Source: Tetragonia tetragonoides
Taxonomy: Eukaryota; Streptophyta; Magnoliopsida; Caryophyllales; Aizoaceae
Direction: 5' to 3'
Assembly (NCBI GenBank): GCA_038025085.1
Contig: CM076147.1
Span: 42,740,766 to 42,804,765 of the forward strand
Length of the DNA stretch: 64,000 bases
Part shown: one piece after another, positions 1 through 9,458 of the stretch
Position numbering within the stretch: the stretch's first letter is position 1
Layout: each line of letters begins with the position of its first letter
Made by a program: the position numbers and the translations under genes
The notes under the pieces: model-generated
Database searches by the model: none
Told to the model about the DNA's origin: nothing
What the model saw: only the letters and a program-made list of their open reading frames with translations

Positions 1-524
1 TGAGGGTGGAGATCATGATAAAGAATTGGTGATGATAAGGGTGGAGGATAGCTTGCTAGAAAAGAACGGTGACTCGAAAACCCTGCGGAGAACTGGCGAG
101 CAATAAGGTTCAACTTTGGCAGTTTGGCTTTTGAAATTCCTGCATCCATGTTAAGGCTTCTCGGTCTTATGAACTCAAACTTGACATGTCCTGCACTGGT
201 ATTCTCCAGCCTATATGAAGTAATCTTTTCCTGTACTCGTATATTCCATGAAATTAAATTCACCAGTTTCTGAGATCTACAGGCTGAAGTTAGGATTCAG
301 CTTCAGTGCTGGTATTTTGCCTTTTCACATATAAAGACTAGTATAGAGTTCACCAGAAAAGATACACAATGAAAACACGAGGTAATCATTACTCATTTAC
401 TCACACCTAAACATTGCTTGGAAAAGAAGATCATTTTTACAGTAGCAGTAATAGTAAGCCACTGTCCTTGCCCTGACTATCGATTCGAGCTTCTGTAAGC
501 CACTTGTAATGTAGGTGCCTATAA
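1..524. other. 3' flank of F-box pseudogene, no gene seen
   Basis: This stretch holds no convincing reading frame on either strand. It lies directly downstream of the minus-strand F-box/DUF295 pseudogene and probably includes its old 3' untranslated region. Confidence 0.4.
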
Positions 525-1593
525 TCATCTGTATAATAAATGCTTATAGGCTTCCTTTGCATCTCCATTCTCCACATTCACCTCATAAACCTGGAATGAT
601 GTGGTCTTATAGCAACGCTTGTTGTATTTCACTTCTTTCACCCTACTGATAAGTAACAATCGACCCTCCGATTCAACCAAGTAGAAAAATTTACGTTTTC
701 GAAACATATAAGCTGCTGACATACCAATACCATTACAACTCCCATATTTGTCATAACAAGGGGAGAAGAGACCCTGTGTTGCGAATCCAACAACCAGGCG
801 AGGAAGAGCTTGTGCAGGTCGAAAAGCTAAAAGATTGCCATAATAATTATCAACTGCATAAAATTCACCTTTGTAAAAAGTGATATCGCTGCAAAGACTA
901 AGCTAAGGGAATCCCCTATGGTTGTTGATCGTCAACTTCAACTCAACCCAATGTCGGTCACCTTTCTTCCATGTTATCACCATTTCAGATTGGTGAGATT
1001 TTCGCATAACTATAGCTACACATACAGTAATCATCATCAGTTAATGGATTGCCTGACAAGATAAATTTCTCAAAGTGTTTATGCATAAAGCTGTAGATTA
1101 GTTCTGGGAGATGTATTTGGACTCCGGAAAAGGGGTTAATGAGAGATAGTTTCCTAGACTTATAAAGCAGCCATCCATGCGACGATAACAAGTCATGTCC
1201 TTGATTCTTATTCACATGAGGGAGCTCCAAGTAGCGTCGTTGGATCTTACTAGGGCGACAGCAGAGGCTGTACATGAGACAGCCACAGTATTTCAGACCA
1301 TGGCGACTGTAGTACTCGGGATTATTATTATCAGACTGATTTTTATGATCTGCAAACATCATCCATGGCAACTGTTGATAGTCGTGAGGCAAGGCCAGCA
1401 ACGATGATGATATGGAACTCGACCACGGTAGCAATTTGGCGGGAATGCATGCACGGAATTTGACATCTTTGGTGGCTGCTGCAGATCTCCAACAAGTGCA
1501 AACTGCACTGAACGACATGAAATCCTCATGGAATTCGATAAGCTCGAGAACCTTAACAGCGACATCCTTTGGTATGTCGCCCCAATTTGACAT
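525..1593 (-). pseudogene. F-box/DUF295 (KIB-type) protein, broken
   Basis: The frame starting at 1593 has an N-terminal F-box (MSNWGDIPKDVAVKVLELIE, then AVCTCWRSAA) followed by a stretch resembling the DUF295 propeller (SSHGWLLY, INPFSGVQIHLPEL). It stops at 985-987. The next frame resumes at once with QSEMVITWKKGDRHWVELK and runs through GEFYAVDNYYGNLLAFRPAQ and the C-terminal FYLVESEGRLLLISRVKEV to a stop at 525. An in-frame TAG at 903-905 also interrupts this second part. One frameshift near 985-1000 plus one nonsense codon therefore separate three pieces of a normal F-box/DUF295 protein of about 355 residues. Family members are SCF ubiquitin-ligase substrate adaptors. The two lesions argue for a pseudogene rather than a single sequencing error. 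No intron was needed to explain the gaps, although an unrecognised intron cannot be excluded. Confidence 0.8.
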
Positions 1594-1851
1594 CCTGCAA
1601 CTGTGACCTATAGTTATTGAATAAGATGATTTAATTTCCCATGCCCAAGATCAACGCTTTATGCTCTCGGGGTGCATCTTTATATATGCACCACCAATGC
1701 AGGCCAGGCTCACGAGTGTCTCTTAGGAGTATCCAATTTGATACTCTCGAGATCATCTAAAAATTTTGCGAGCCTCTTTATAGCTCCTATTTGTAAACTC
1801 TAATATTAATCCTAAGGATATAAGGAAATATAACTACTACATATATGCTTA

Positions 1852-2137
1852 GGCTCTGTTTGATTCACCTTAATTTTACTTAAATTTAGTTCAGTTCAGT
1901 CCAATTCAGTTCAGTTCAGTTCATGTGTAACTTTATCACTCATATATCTTTTATTCCGAAATAATTTCATGATGACAATTATTTCATCGGAAAGATCTCA
2001 AAGCATACTTTCAAATGAGTCCAATATTGACTATGTTTGGACGAACTTTAAATGGTTAACGATCAAGTTTAAAAAATCAATTCAGTTCAGTTCAGTTCAG
2101 TTCAGTTCAATTTTATCCAGGTGAATCAAACGGAGTC
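1852..2137. mobile_element. Tourist-like MITE with TTCAG repeats
   Basis: The left end GGCTCTGTTTGATTCACC (1852) is mirrored by a right end whose reverse complement is GACTCCGTTTGATTCACC. Both ends are flanked by TTA (1849-1851 and 2138-2140), the target duplication typical of PIF/Harbinger elements. The 286-bp body has no coding capacity and carries runs of TTCAG near both ends, which are themselves partly inverted. Confidence 0.8.
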
Positions 2138-2140
2138 TTA

Positions 2141-2646
2141 GTTTGGTTGTTATAGTAATAAGGTAAATTGCGGAAATTTAAAGTATGAAAATCTACAGAA
2201 ATCTCCTAGTTATAAGTTACTTGATTAGATTTTCATAGTTTACGTCTCGAAACGATGGAAAATCTCTATAGAAATCGAAGAAATCTAAAAAAAAAGGCTT
2301 TATTATACAATTATAGATTTTCTACAATAACAAAGCAAAAAAAATAATATTTGGTAAATCTCCTATATTTCTACAACTTTTATTATAAAACATGAAACAA
2401 ACGAGTAAAAATGATAAGATTTTTCAATGTTTTACTTCTAGTTAGATTTCCATTGAGTTACTTTTCTATACTTTTCCTTATTTACAAAGTTACGAAACAT
2501 AGTGATACTTTACTAATCACAAAACAAGTCTCTTATCATTGCGAATAATGTAGGAATAAACTAAATAAGATATTTAGGTAATTAACCAATATCCTAGATT
2601 TAACCGAAATAATCAGCAAAAGAATCCACCCACAATTGTAGCCAAC
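2141..2646. other. AT-rich intergenic stretch, nothing recognised
   Basis: This is AT-rich sequence between two MITE-like elements. Partial inverted similarity (ACTTGATTAGATTTTC type words, lines around 2210-2460) hints at another decayed TIR element, but no clear ends were found. Confidence 0.3.
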
Positions 2647-2649
2647 TAA

Positions 2650-2936
2650 GGACATCATTATCTCAAATCTTGAGAATCTTAAAATTTGGGAGTTTTAAAG
2701 ATCTTGTGAGTCTTGTACCATTGTGATAGGGTTAAGAAAATATGAGTCTTAAGTTGAGTTTTGATTTTCCAAAACTAACAAAGGTAACTGAAAAGTTGAT
2801 GGGGTCTCAAGAGTTTGAAGAACATGGTGATGGAAAGTCTGAAAACTCTAAAATTGAGAAATGAGTGAAAAGCTAAAAGCTGATGTGGAAAGTCTTTGGA
2901 GTTTAATTTGAAGAATCTAATGCATTGTGAATGCCC
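2650..2936. mobile_element. Probable Tourist-like MITE, degenerate
   Basis: The segment is flanked on both sides by TAA (2647-2649 and 2937-2939). Its ends are loosely inverted: GGACATCATTA on the left against GGGCATTCACAA as reverse complement of the right, followed in both by GA(A/T)TCTT and AAATT. It is 287 bp and non-coding. The match is much weaker than in the other MITEs here. Confidence 0.5.
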
Positions 2937-3259
2937 TAATAATAAGCAAAATTATATTATAATAAAAAAAAACCACAATTAAAAAACCACCCCGAACGGG
3001 TTCTTAAGTTGAAAATACTCCCGCCTTGTTCTTTGGACGAAAATGCCCTTGTAGGCAGTTGCCGAGTATTTTGAACTGCTATATGTGTTACTAAATACCG
3101 CCCCTAAATTACTACCTACCGCCCCCCCAAATTCCAATTTTGCCCTTTTTTAAATTTTCACTCATCCTCTCCCTCTCTAACTCTCACACCAATTCTCCCT
3201 CTCTACCACCCACTCTCATACCCAATCTTCATCAACATTCACTCAAGCAACGGCCGCGG

Positions 3260-3301
3260 ATGTCTGCCGGCGACCAGGAAGTGCCGTCGACGGTGGCGGA
3301 G
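3260..3301 (+). other. Gene-like first exon inside left arm
   Basis: A CT-rich leader that looks like a plant 5' untranslated region ends in an ATG encoding MSAGDQEVPSTVAE, immediately followed by GTAAAT, a good splice donor. The right-arm copy (5884 to 5852, minus strand) encodes MSAGEPSTVAE before the same donor. The frame is conserved although nine bases differ in length. It may be a captured promoter plus first exon, or the start of the element's own lost gene. No downstream exon was identified. Confidence 0.4.
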
Positions 3302-3330
3302 GTAAATTTTTTTTTTTGCGCATTTTTTTT

Positions 3331-3524
3331 GCACAGTCGTCTGCGATTTCAGACTCACCCATGGGTGAGTCGTCTGCGATTTCCGACTCACCCATGGGTG
3401 AGTCGTCTGCGATTTCAGACTCACCCTTGGGTGAGTCGAGATCGACAGACGACTGACCCTTGGGTGAGTCGGAAATCGCAGACGACTCACCCATGGGTGA
3501 GTCGGAAATTTCAGACGACTGTGC
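3331..3524 (+). repeat. Array of 20-bp palindromes, left arm
   Basis: The 194-bp block contains five copies of GACTCACCC(A/T)(T/A)GGGTGAGTC or close variants, separated by 16-18-bp spacers such as GTCTGCGATTTC. The block as a whole is also an inverted repeat: it opens with GCACAGTCGTCTG and closes with CAGACGACTGTGC. It is open in frames on both strands, a consequence of its symmetry rather than coding. Confidence 0.9.
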
Positions 3525-3526
3525 AA

Positions 3527-3543
3527 AAAAAATATTATTATTA

Positions 3544-3594
<51 letters not shown>

Positions 3595-3596
3595 TA

Positions 3597-3645
<49 letters not shown>

Positions 3646-3841
3646 TGATTATTGTTTAATTAATTAAAAATGTGAAATGATAGAGGGGAGGAGCCGGTAA
3701 ATCGGTGCCGAGCTAGTTCACTAAATAACCTCGGCACCGATTTACCGGCTCCTCCCCTCTATCATTTCACATTTTTAATTAATTAAACAATAATCAGTAA
3801 TAATAATAATAATAATATTAATATTAATAATAATAACAATA

Positions 3842-3876
<35 letters not shown>

Positions 3877-3878
3877 TA

Positions 3879-3914
<36 letters not shown>

Positions 3915-3931
3915 TAATAATAATATTTTTT
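3527..3931. repeat. Near-perfect 400-bp palindrome
   Basis: Positions 3641-3712 pair perfectly with 3730-3801 (72 bp arms) around a 17-base loop (3713-3729). Pairing continues outward through the (TTA)n/(TAA)n tracts with small length differences to about 3527 and 3931. This is the inner end of the left arm joined back to back with a truncated inverted copy. Confidence 0.9.
3535..3640. repeat. (TTA)n microsatellite in left arm
   Basis: About 100 bp of TTA/ATT trinucleotides with two interruptions (TTTATT, GTTATT). Complementary (TAA)n tracts at 3799-3925 and 5483-5620 are the equivalents in the other copies. Confidence 0.9.
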
Positions 3932-5416
3932 TGGTTCACTTCAAGAATTTGTGCACGTCCACTCCAGGGTATCCACCATACAATCGATCACAGTAACTAT
4001 TTATCCGGAGTGTAAAATAAAATTTAAAATTATTATATTTCAAAAGTTAGTTTGAACGTCAACTACTAGTCCTCCTATTTAGCTGGATTAGTTTCTTTGA
4101 CTTGAGATTTGTTTGTTAGTATTTACATGCCAGTAACAAGATTTCTACCTTTCATATGTGTTAACACATGTCTTTACCGTTTGCACCATTATTGTGTTTG
4201 TTAGCATTCATCATAAACTGCTTGGCTTCACCATGGAGTTGGATCAAGCATAGACAACTCACAATTAGTAATAATATTAAGTAAAAAAATGTAAGTTTTA
4301 TGTTCTATGTGACGACTCGATGGTTCTATTTTCTGATTAACCTGAGATGCTTGCTTCAATGTTGTGTTTAACTTCAACTGAAATTTATCTTTTTTTTTCA
4401 TTTCTTAAACTTTTGATTTTCGAGGACGAAGGACCAACCAAAGAAGCATCCTGTAACTATAGATTAAACAGATACAGGAAGCTCAATTGTTTTCAGCAGG
4501 TAAGATATCATTGTCAGAACATAAAATGTTCAGAGTTTCTTTTGCAATCACATTTACAACTTGGAGAGAAATTTGTTACTTCAAGATGGAGCCAGACAAG
4601 ATCATATAAAAAGCTTAAAAGAGCTAACAATATAGAATATGAAACAAATTTATAGTGTAAAAATAGAACAATATGGTAACAAATAGTCAGTGAAGAATGT
4701 GCAGAATCAAAAAGTAATCCACTTAAATATTTGCAGAACAAGAATAGTTGGATCCAAAAATTCCCCTTTGGGATTAATAGGGGTGAGGAAACATTAGCTT
4801 CATTGGCTACACTTTTATTGGAAGTTAGGGATTGATTTTACCCTGAAAATCTACATTAGAAGATTGAGTCAGTTTGATACCACAGAGCAACAGGATGGAA
4901 GTCACAGAGAATCGAGCAAAAAAAAAAGTCACTGAGAGAATCAAGGGCACTCAGGCAGTCGAATGGTATCTGTGGATCTCGGGTCAAACGGAAACAACCT
5001 CTCTACGAGACTCTAACAGGAGTAAAACTGTGTGCAACCGACCTCTACCCCTACCCTGCCTTGATGTTCAGTAGCTGCTGCAGCACTTCATTTAGTTGAA
5101 ATGAGCTTAGTAGTTCAGTAATTTTCATCTTTTCCTGGGCTGCCATCTTTAAAAATTAATTTACAGTAATATATGATTCTAGCACTTTGCCAAGAACTAT
5201 GCATAATATAGCACAAGAGTTTGAGAACATCGAATGTTATTTAGATGTATATTTGCATACATCTTCCATACAAAAGTACATAATTACACTCATACTGATC
5301 ATTAGTCGGAGATAGCTAGCTGCCTAGCTCTACCCATACAAAACAAAATGCAATTTTCATAGACGGGCTCTTCAACTGCTTATCATCACCATTCCTGAAA
5401 CCATAGGCTTGAAAAG
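3932..5416. other. Region between the inverted-repeat arms
   Basis: About 1.5 kb with no recognised protein. Open frames here (for example 4347-4655, plus) show no known domain and no codon-like pattern. A SINE-like fragment lies at 4974-5072. Nothing resembling a transposase was seen. Confidence 0.4.
4974..5072 (+). mobile_element. SINE fragment (3' body)
   Basis: The words GGATCTCGGGTCAAACGGAA, ACAACCTCTCTACGAGACTC and CCGACCTCTACCCCTACCC resemble the body of plant tRNA-derived SINEs (Au/TS type). No clear A/B box head or target duplication is visible, so this is an old fragment. Confidence 0.5.
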
Positions 5417-5483
5417 CTCGGCACCGATTTACCGGCTCCTCCCCTCTATCATTTCACATTTTTAATTAATTAAACAATAATCA

Positions 5484-5535
<52 letters not shown>

Positions 5536-5562
5536 TAAATAATAATAATAATAATAACAATA

Positions 5563-5607
<45 letters not shown>

Positions 5608-6051
5608 TAATAATAATAATATTTTTTTTGCACAGTCGTCTGAAATTTCCGACTCACCCATGGGTGAGTCGTCTGCGATTTCCGACTCACCCAAGGGTCA
5701 GTCGTCTGTCGATCTCGACTCACCCAAGGGTGAGTCTGAAATCGCAGCCGACTCACCCATGGGTGAGTCTGAAATCGCAGACGACTCACCCATGGGTGAG
5801 TCTGAAATCGCAGACGACTGTGCAAAAAAAATGCGCAAAAAAAAAATTTACCTCCGCCACCGTCGACGGTTCGCCGGCAGACATCAGCGGCCGTTGCTTG
5901 AGTGAATGTTGATGAAGATTGGGTATGAGAGTGGGTGGTAGAGAGGGAGAATTGGTGTGAGAGTTAGAGAGGGAGAGGATGAGTGAAAATTTAAAAAAGG
6001 GCAAAATTGGAATTTGGGGGGCGGTAGATAGTAATTTGGGGCGGTATTTAG
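5417..6051 (-). repeat. Right arm of long inverted repeat
   Basis: This is the reverse-complement copy of the left arm. It begins CTCGGCACCGATTTACCGG and ends GGGGCGGTATTTAG. The palindrome array sits at 5630-5823, the (TAA)n tract at 5483-5620 and the short exon at 5852-5884 (minus). Confidence 0.85.
5630..5823 (-). repeat. Array of 20-bp palindromes, right arm
   Basis: The block is exactly as long (194 bp) as its left-arm partner, with five palindromic units and the same GCACAGTCGTCTG / CAGACGACTGTGC borders. Only scattered substitutions separate the two, for example a GCCGACTC in place of GACGACTC. Confidence 0.9.
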
Positions 6052-6146
6052 CAATTCACTTGTTAATTTGTTATCTATAAATAACTAGGTTTAGGGCACT
6101 TGAAAGTTCATACTCATTACTCCAAAAAAAACAAAAACCAGTTTCA

Positions 6147-7267
6147 ATGAGGAGATGGAAGGTCCGATCAGAAGACAAATTGCCGATAGAAATGTGGATG
6201 GAGGTGCTCGCTAAACTCCCAGTGAAAACCCTTGTCCAGTTCAGGTGCGTTTGTAAATCTTGGCTCTCTCTCATCGATAACCCTAATTTCATTTCTATGA
6301 ATCTAATTATTCGCAACAATAGTAGTGAAAAGCCTCATGTTTTGTCACTTGGGCATGATCTTGGTTGTTTTAGAGATGTTGTCCTTATGGCAACCCAAAA
6401 TTGGAACTAAAGGTTCATGACATAGATGAATTTTGCGATTCTGAGCAAATTGTGAAGTTCCCAAGTTCAAAACTTGTTGTTGTTGAGGGTTCTATTAATG
6501 GGTTGATTTTAATTTTAATGATAGATTTGAAGGATACTAATTTATTCCAGCTAATTTTGATAAACCCATCTATCCGAAAATCCTTGACACTTCCAACTTG
6601 TCCTGTTACTCTACAAGGGTGTAGAATCCTTTTAGGGTTTGATTCTTCAAGTAATGATTATAAGGTAGTTGTGCTTGATGGTAAGCAATCACAAGCTGCA
6701 ATTTATGACCTTAGCAAAGGTTATTGGCGGACTAAGAGCATCAATTACCGAGCTGAAAGGCGGCTAAAACGTTATCGGCAGCCTTGTTGTTCAAAAGGAG
6801 TTGTGCATTGGATTGAATATGAAGATGGCAACCAACTGATTTCATTTGATTTGGATAATGAGACATTGAGTTATAGTGATTTGCCCAGTGATTCTGGAAT
6901 GAGACACAGACTTTTCCTTCTTGGTGAATCATTGGCACTGTTTGATTTTGATCATCATAAAAGATGCTGCATATGGGTGATGGAAGAGTACGGGGAGAGC
7001 CCGCTTTGGACGAAATGGTACTCTGGTGTTTTGGCTTTCAAAATGGATGATGCCAAGGATATCTTTTATGTTGAGAGGAGTGGTGTGTTTTATGTGAACA
7101 GTGGCAATGAATTGATATCTTTTCACGTTCGGAGCACTAAGCTAGAGGTACTGTGGAAATTGTCTGTAATTGGTTTTGCATTTTTCATGGATACTTATGT
7201 GGAAAGCTTGGTATTAGCAAGTAGATTGAAAGGCCAGAAAATGAAATGCCTCTCTGTCAGAGGTTGA
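6147..7267 (+). pseudogene. F-box protein with F-box-associated domain, frameshifted
   Basis: The first frame (6147-6410) begins MRRWKVRSEDKLPIEMWMEV and contains a canonical F-box (LPVKTLVQFRCVCKSWLSLI, then DNPNFI). It runs out at QNWN. The overlapping frame (6401 onward) continues at LELKVHDIDEFCDSEQIV and gives about 285 residues typical of an F-box-associated domain (INPSIRKSLTLPTCPVT, LLGFDSSSNDYKVVVL, GVVHWIEY, ISFDLDNETL, the C-terminal TYVESLVL). A one-base frameshift in about 6380-6401 is therefore needed to make the usual protein of about 370 residues. It could be a recent pseudogene, an allele, or a base-call error, since the rest is well preserved. The last codons run into the first copy of the 120-bp tandem repeat. 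The expected role is substrate recognition in an SCF E3 ligase. Confidence 0.8.
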
Positions 7268-7602
7268 ACTTGGAAAAAGAAGTGAGGGGGGCCAAGGATA
7301 GAACCCGCAACCTTTTGGCTCTAAAGCTTGGTGTTAGCAAGTGGATTGAAAGGCCAGATTTTGAAATGCCTCTCTGTCAGAGGCGGAACCTGGAAAAAGA
7401 AGTGAGGGGGGCCAAGGATAGAACCCGCAACCTTTTGGCTCTAAAGCTTCGTGTTAGCAAGTGGATTGAAAGGCCAGATTTTGAAATGCCTCTCTGACGG
7501 CGGAACTTGGACAAAGAAGTGAGAGGGGGCCAAGGATAGAACCCGCGACCTTTTGGCGCTAAAGCTTGGTGTTGGCAAGTGGATTGAAAGGCCAGATTTT
7601 GA
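7203..7602. repeat. 120-bp tandem repeat, about 3.3 copies
   Basis: The unit starts AAGCTTGGT(A/G)TTAGCAAGT and contains TGAAATGCCTCTCTGTCAGA and GGATAGAACCCGCAACC. Copies start at about 7203, 7323, 7443 and 7561. Spacing is exactly 120 bp for the first three, then a 2-bp deletion shortens the next. The first copy overlaps the last codons of the F-box gene. The reverse complement of GGATAGAACCCGCAACC resembles a pol III B box, so the unit may carry part of a tRNA-derived repeat. Confidence 0.9.
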
Positions 7603-9133
7603 CATCCATCATGGTCTCTGAAAATGATAGAACATCAGGTGTGAACTCTGTTTTCTCCTCCTTTTGTGTCTTTCTATGTTGTAAAACATTGGTGTATCCT
7701 ATTCTTGTGTTTTTCTATGATGAACTTCACTTGTGATCTTTCAATAAATACTATGTGTTTGCACAGTAACGCTACGTTTCATCATCTTTCCTGGTGTTGA
7801 AGTGCTTAATTCCTACTATACCATCACCTATTGTTTGCGGCACTTCTTCTTGCTTGTGCTTGCCAGTCCTGGTTCTTGATCAACATAATCAACATCCACA
7901 CTAGGAATATTGAAATTATTCTTGTCCAGCAAAGTAAAATAGCTTTATTGTTATCTTCCCGAGCAGGCAGCAGCCCCTTGTATCTCTTTCAAATTGGAAA
8001 CCAACAAAGCAGAGTTGGCTGGTTCTCAATCCTTGATCGCCTCTATCCTCTTGTTGATCATTCCCTTCATTATTGTCTGTATTTAATCTTCAAATCCCTT
8101 GCGTCTCCTATTTCTTGATGCTAGAGTGTATCTGGATATGAGTAAACCTTTGTCTGTTTGGTTACTGTTTAGTAGGGAATTCACGGGCCAATAAGCTCTG
8201 AGCTCATAAAGGCACCTTGAACACCTTCTGTGGACACCAGGGCCTTAATTTCCATTGAAAGGGGAGGGAGGGTTGCCAAGGAAGGATGATAGAACAGGAT
8301 GTGAGTTTAAGTGTAAAACACTCGTCTCCTTGAGAAGTTCAAATATCCTTCGTCCCTCCTTATAGCTAGTAGCTACTACCAAATGCTGTTATAGAAATGA
8401 AATCGGTAGAGTGTCGAAAGATATGGCCGTAGTTCTAGCTCAGTTGAACCTGGTTCAACTATCATTTTCTCCATGTGCTGATTATCTCAGCACAACTGCC
8501 AATCTGCCATGGAATGCTGGCAACAGAAGCAGCAGCAAAAGACCTGGAATGGGAACTAGACTACTGTTATGACCCAAGATTAGGAAGTTAATCAATCTTG
8601 AGACTAAAAAAATTGAAGCAACAATGAGCTGTACTTGAGTCTGAGACCTCAACATTTTTTGAGTCTTAAATTTTCTCTGTTTGCCTCTTAGCTTTGAAAT
8701 CTTTCATTCTCCCCACAAAGTTGGCCTGAACTTGCGCCTACAGGATTAATCTTGTTCAATTAAAGGCTAGCGAAAACCGGTATCTACTCCACTCAACTCA
8801 GATCTTCAGCTTCCCCTCACACAGTTCACACTGTTTATCTTCACATAACACACATGCCCTCAGTTCAGTTGTTTGAGGTTTTTCTTATCTTTTCTTTTTT
8901 CAAGGCTTATTATCTTCTGGTGTTTGGCCAATTTCTTGCACGCCGTCATAGCTGAAAAGCACTGGGAAAAGCTTATGCAATGAAAAGCGCGGTAACAATA
9001 CAGTGACATAGTCAGGGACCAACTGGGACTACTCCCTCCACCAAATTCCCTGTAACTCATTAGGGTTTTCTCAATCATCAGCCCCTCTTTCTCTCTCTCA
9101 CTCAAAGAAACAAACCAAACAAAACCAATAATC
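7603..9133. other. Intergenic, no gene recognised
   Basis: Open frames such as 7831-8118 (plus) show no known domain. The last 250 bp before 9134 have CT-rich plant leader character (CTCTTTCTCTCTCTCACTC) and probably derive from the SKP1-like gene's promoter and 5' untranslated region. Confidence 0.35.
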
Positions 9134-9458
9134 ATGTCGTCTGAGACAGCGAAGAAGATGATAAGACTGAAGACCTCTGATGCTGAGACCTTTGAGGTGG
9201 AAGAAACTGTGGCATTACAGTCACAGACTATAAAACACATGATCGAAGACGACTGTGCTGACAGTGTCATCCCTCTCCCCAACGTCACCGGAAAAATCCT
9301 GTCGAAGGTCATCGAGTACTGCAACAAACACGTCGAAAAGGCCGTCTCCAAGGAGGGATCTTCATCATCATCATCATCACCATCCTCTTAAAGCCTGGGA
9401 TGCAGAGTTTGTTAAAGTGGATCAGAACACCCTGTTTGATCTCATATTGGCAGCTAAT
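9134..9458 (+). pseudogene. SKP1-like protein, frameshifted and truncated
   Basis: The frame starts [20 protein letters not shown] and follows SKP1 through [38 protein letters not shown] and NKHVEKA, then hits a (TCA)n serine run and a stop at 9389-9391. One frame over, [20 protein letters not shown], then LAAN, is the next SKP1 segment and ends at a GTATGT splice donor, where the intron of plant ASK genes sits. The second exon, which should begin YLNIKGLLDLTC, is not recognisable in the following 900 bp. SKP1 links F-box proteins to cullin 1 and the missing half is its F-box-binding part, so this copy should not work. A diverged exon near 9710 (QYVWLLQLL) was considered but is not convincing. 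Confidence 0.8.

Larger units (their letters stand above)
3091..3712 (+). repeat. Left arm of long inverted repeat
   Basis: The arm runs from CTAAATACCGCCCC to GTGCCGAG. Compared by eye with the reverse complement of 5417-6051, it is nearly identical outside the length-variable (TTA)n tract and a small indel in the short exon (right arm lacks nine bases). Confidence 0.85.
3091..6051. mobile_element. 3-kb structure with long inverted-repeat arms
   Basis: Two long arms in opposite orientation (3091-3712 and 5417-6051) bracket about 1.7 kb. The outer ends match: CTAAATACCGCCCC on the left, and the same motif as reverse complement on the right. Each arm contains, from outside in, a C-rich leader, a gene-like CT-rich 5' leader with a short exon, an array of 20-bp palindromes, a (TTA)n tract and a conserved inner end finishing at GTGCCGAG. 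A third, partial copy (3730-3931) sits back to back with the left arm. No transposase is encoded between the arms. This fits a non-autonomous long-TIR or foldback-type DNA element, or two insertions of one 0.63-kb element. No matching target duplication was found at the outer ends, so the boundaries are uncertain. Confidence 0.65.

Noticed and set aside
3140..3667. Plus-strand open frame with repeated THPWVSR and a poly-isoleucine/leucine end
   Set aside because: It is read through the palindrome array and the (TTA)n tract. Equivalent frames are open on the other strand, as expected from symmetry rather than coding.
4347..4655. 102-codon open frame between the arms
   Set aside because: No domain, no signal and AT-driven composition; probably chance.
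5060..5146. Minus-strand start MAAQEKMKITELLSSFQLNE
   Set aside because: It is only 27 codons before a stop, with no supporting splice sites; left out as a gene.
3331..5823. Regularly spaced palindromic repeats that could look like a CRISPR array
   Set aside because: Spacers are themselves repeated, the array is duplicated in inverted arms and the genome is a plant; no cas genes are present.
7246..7497. Open frame of 83 codons across the 120-bp repeats
   Set aside because: It is open only because the unit is a multiple of three. No relation to known proteins.
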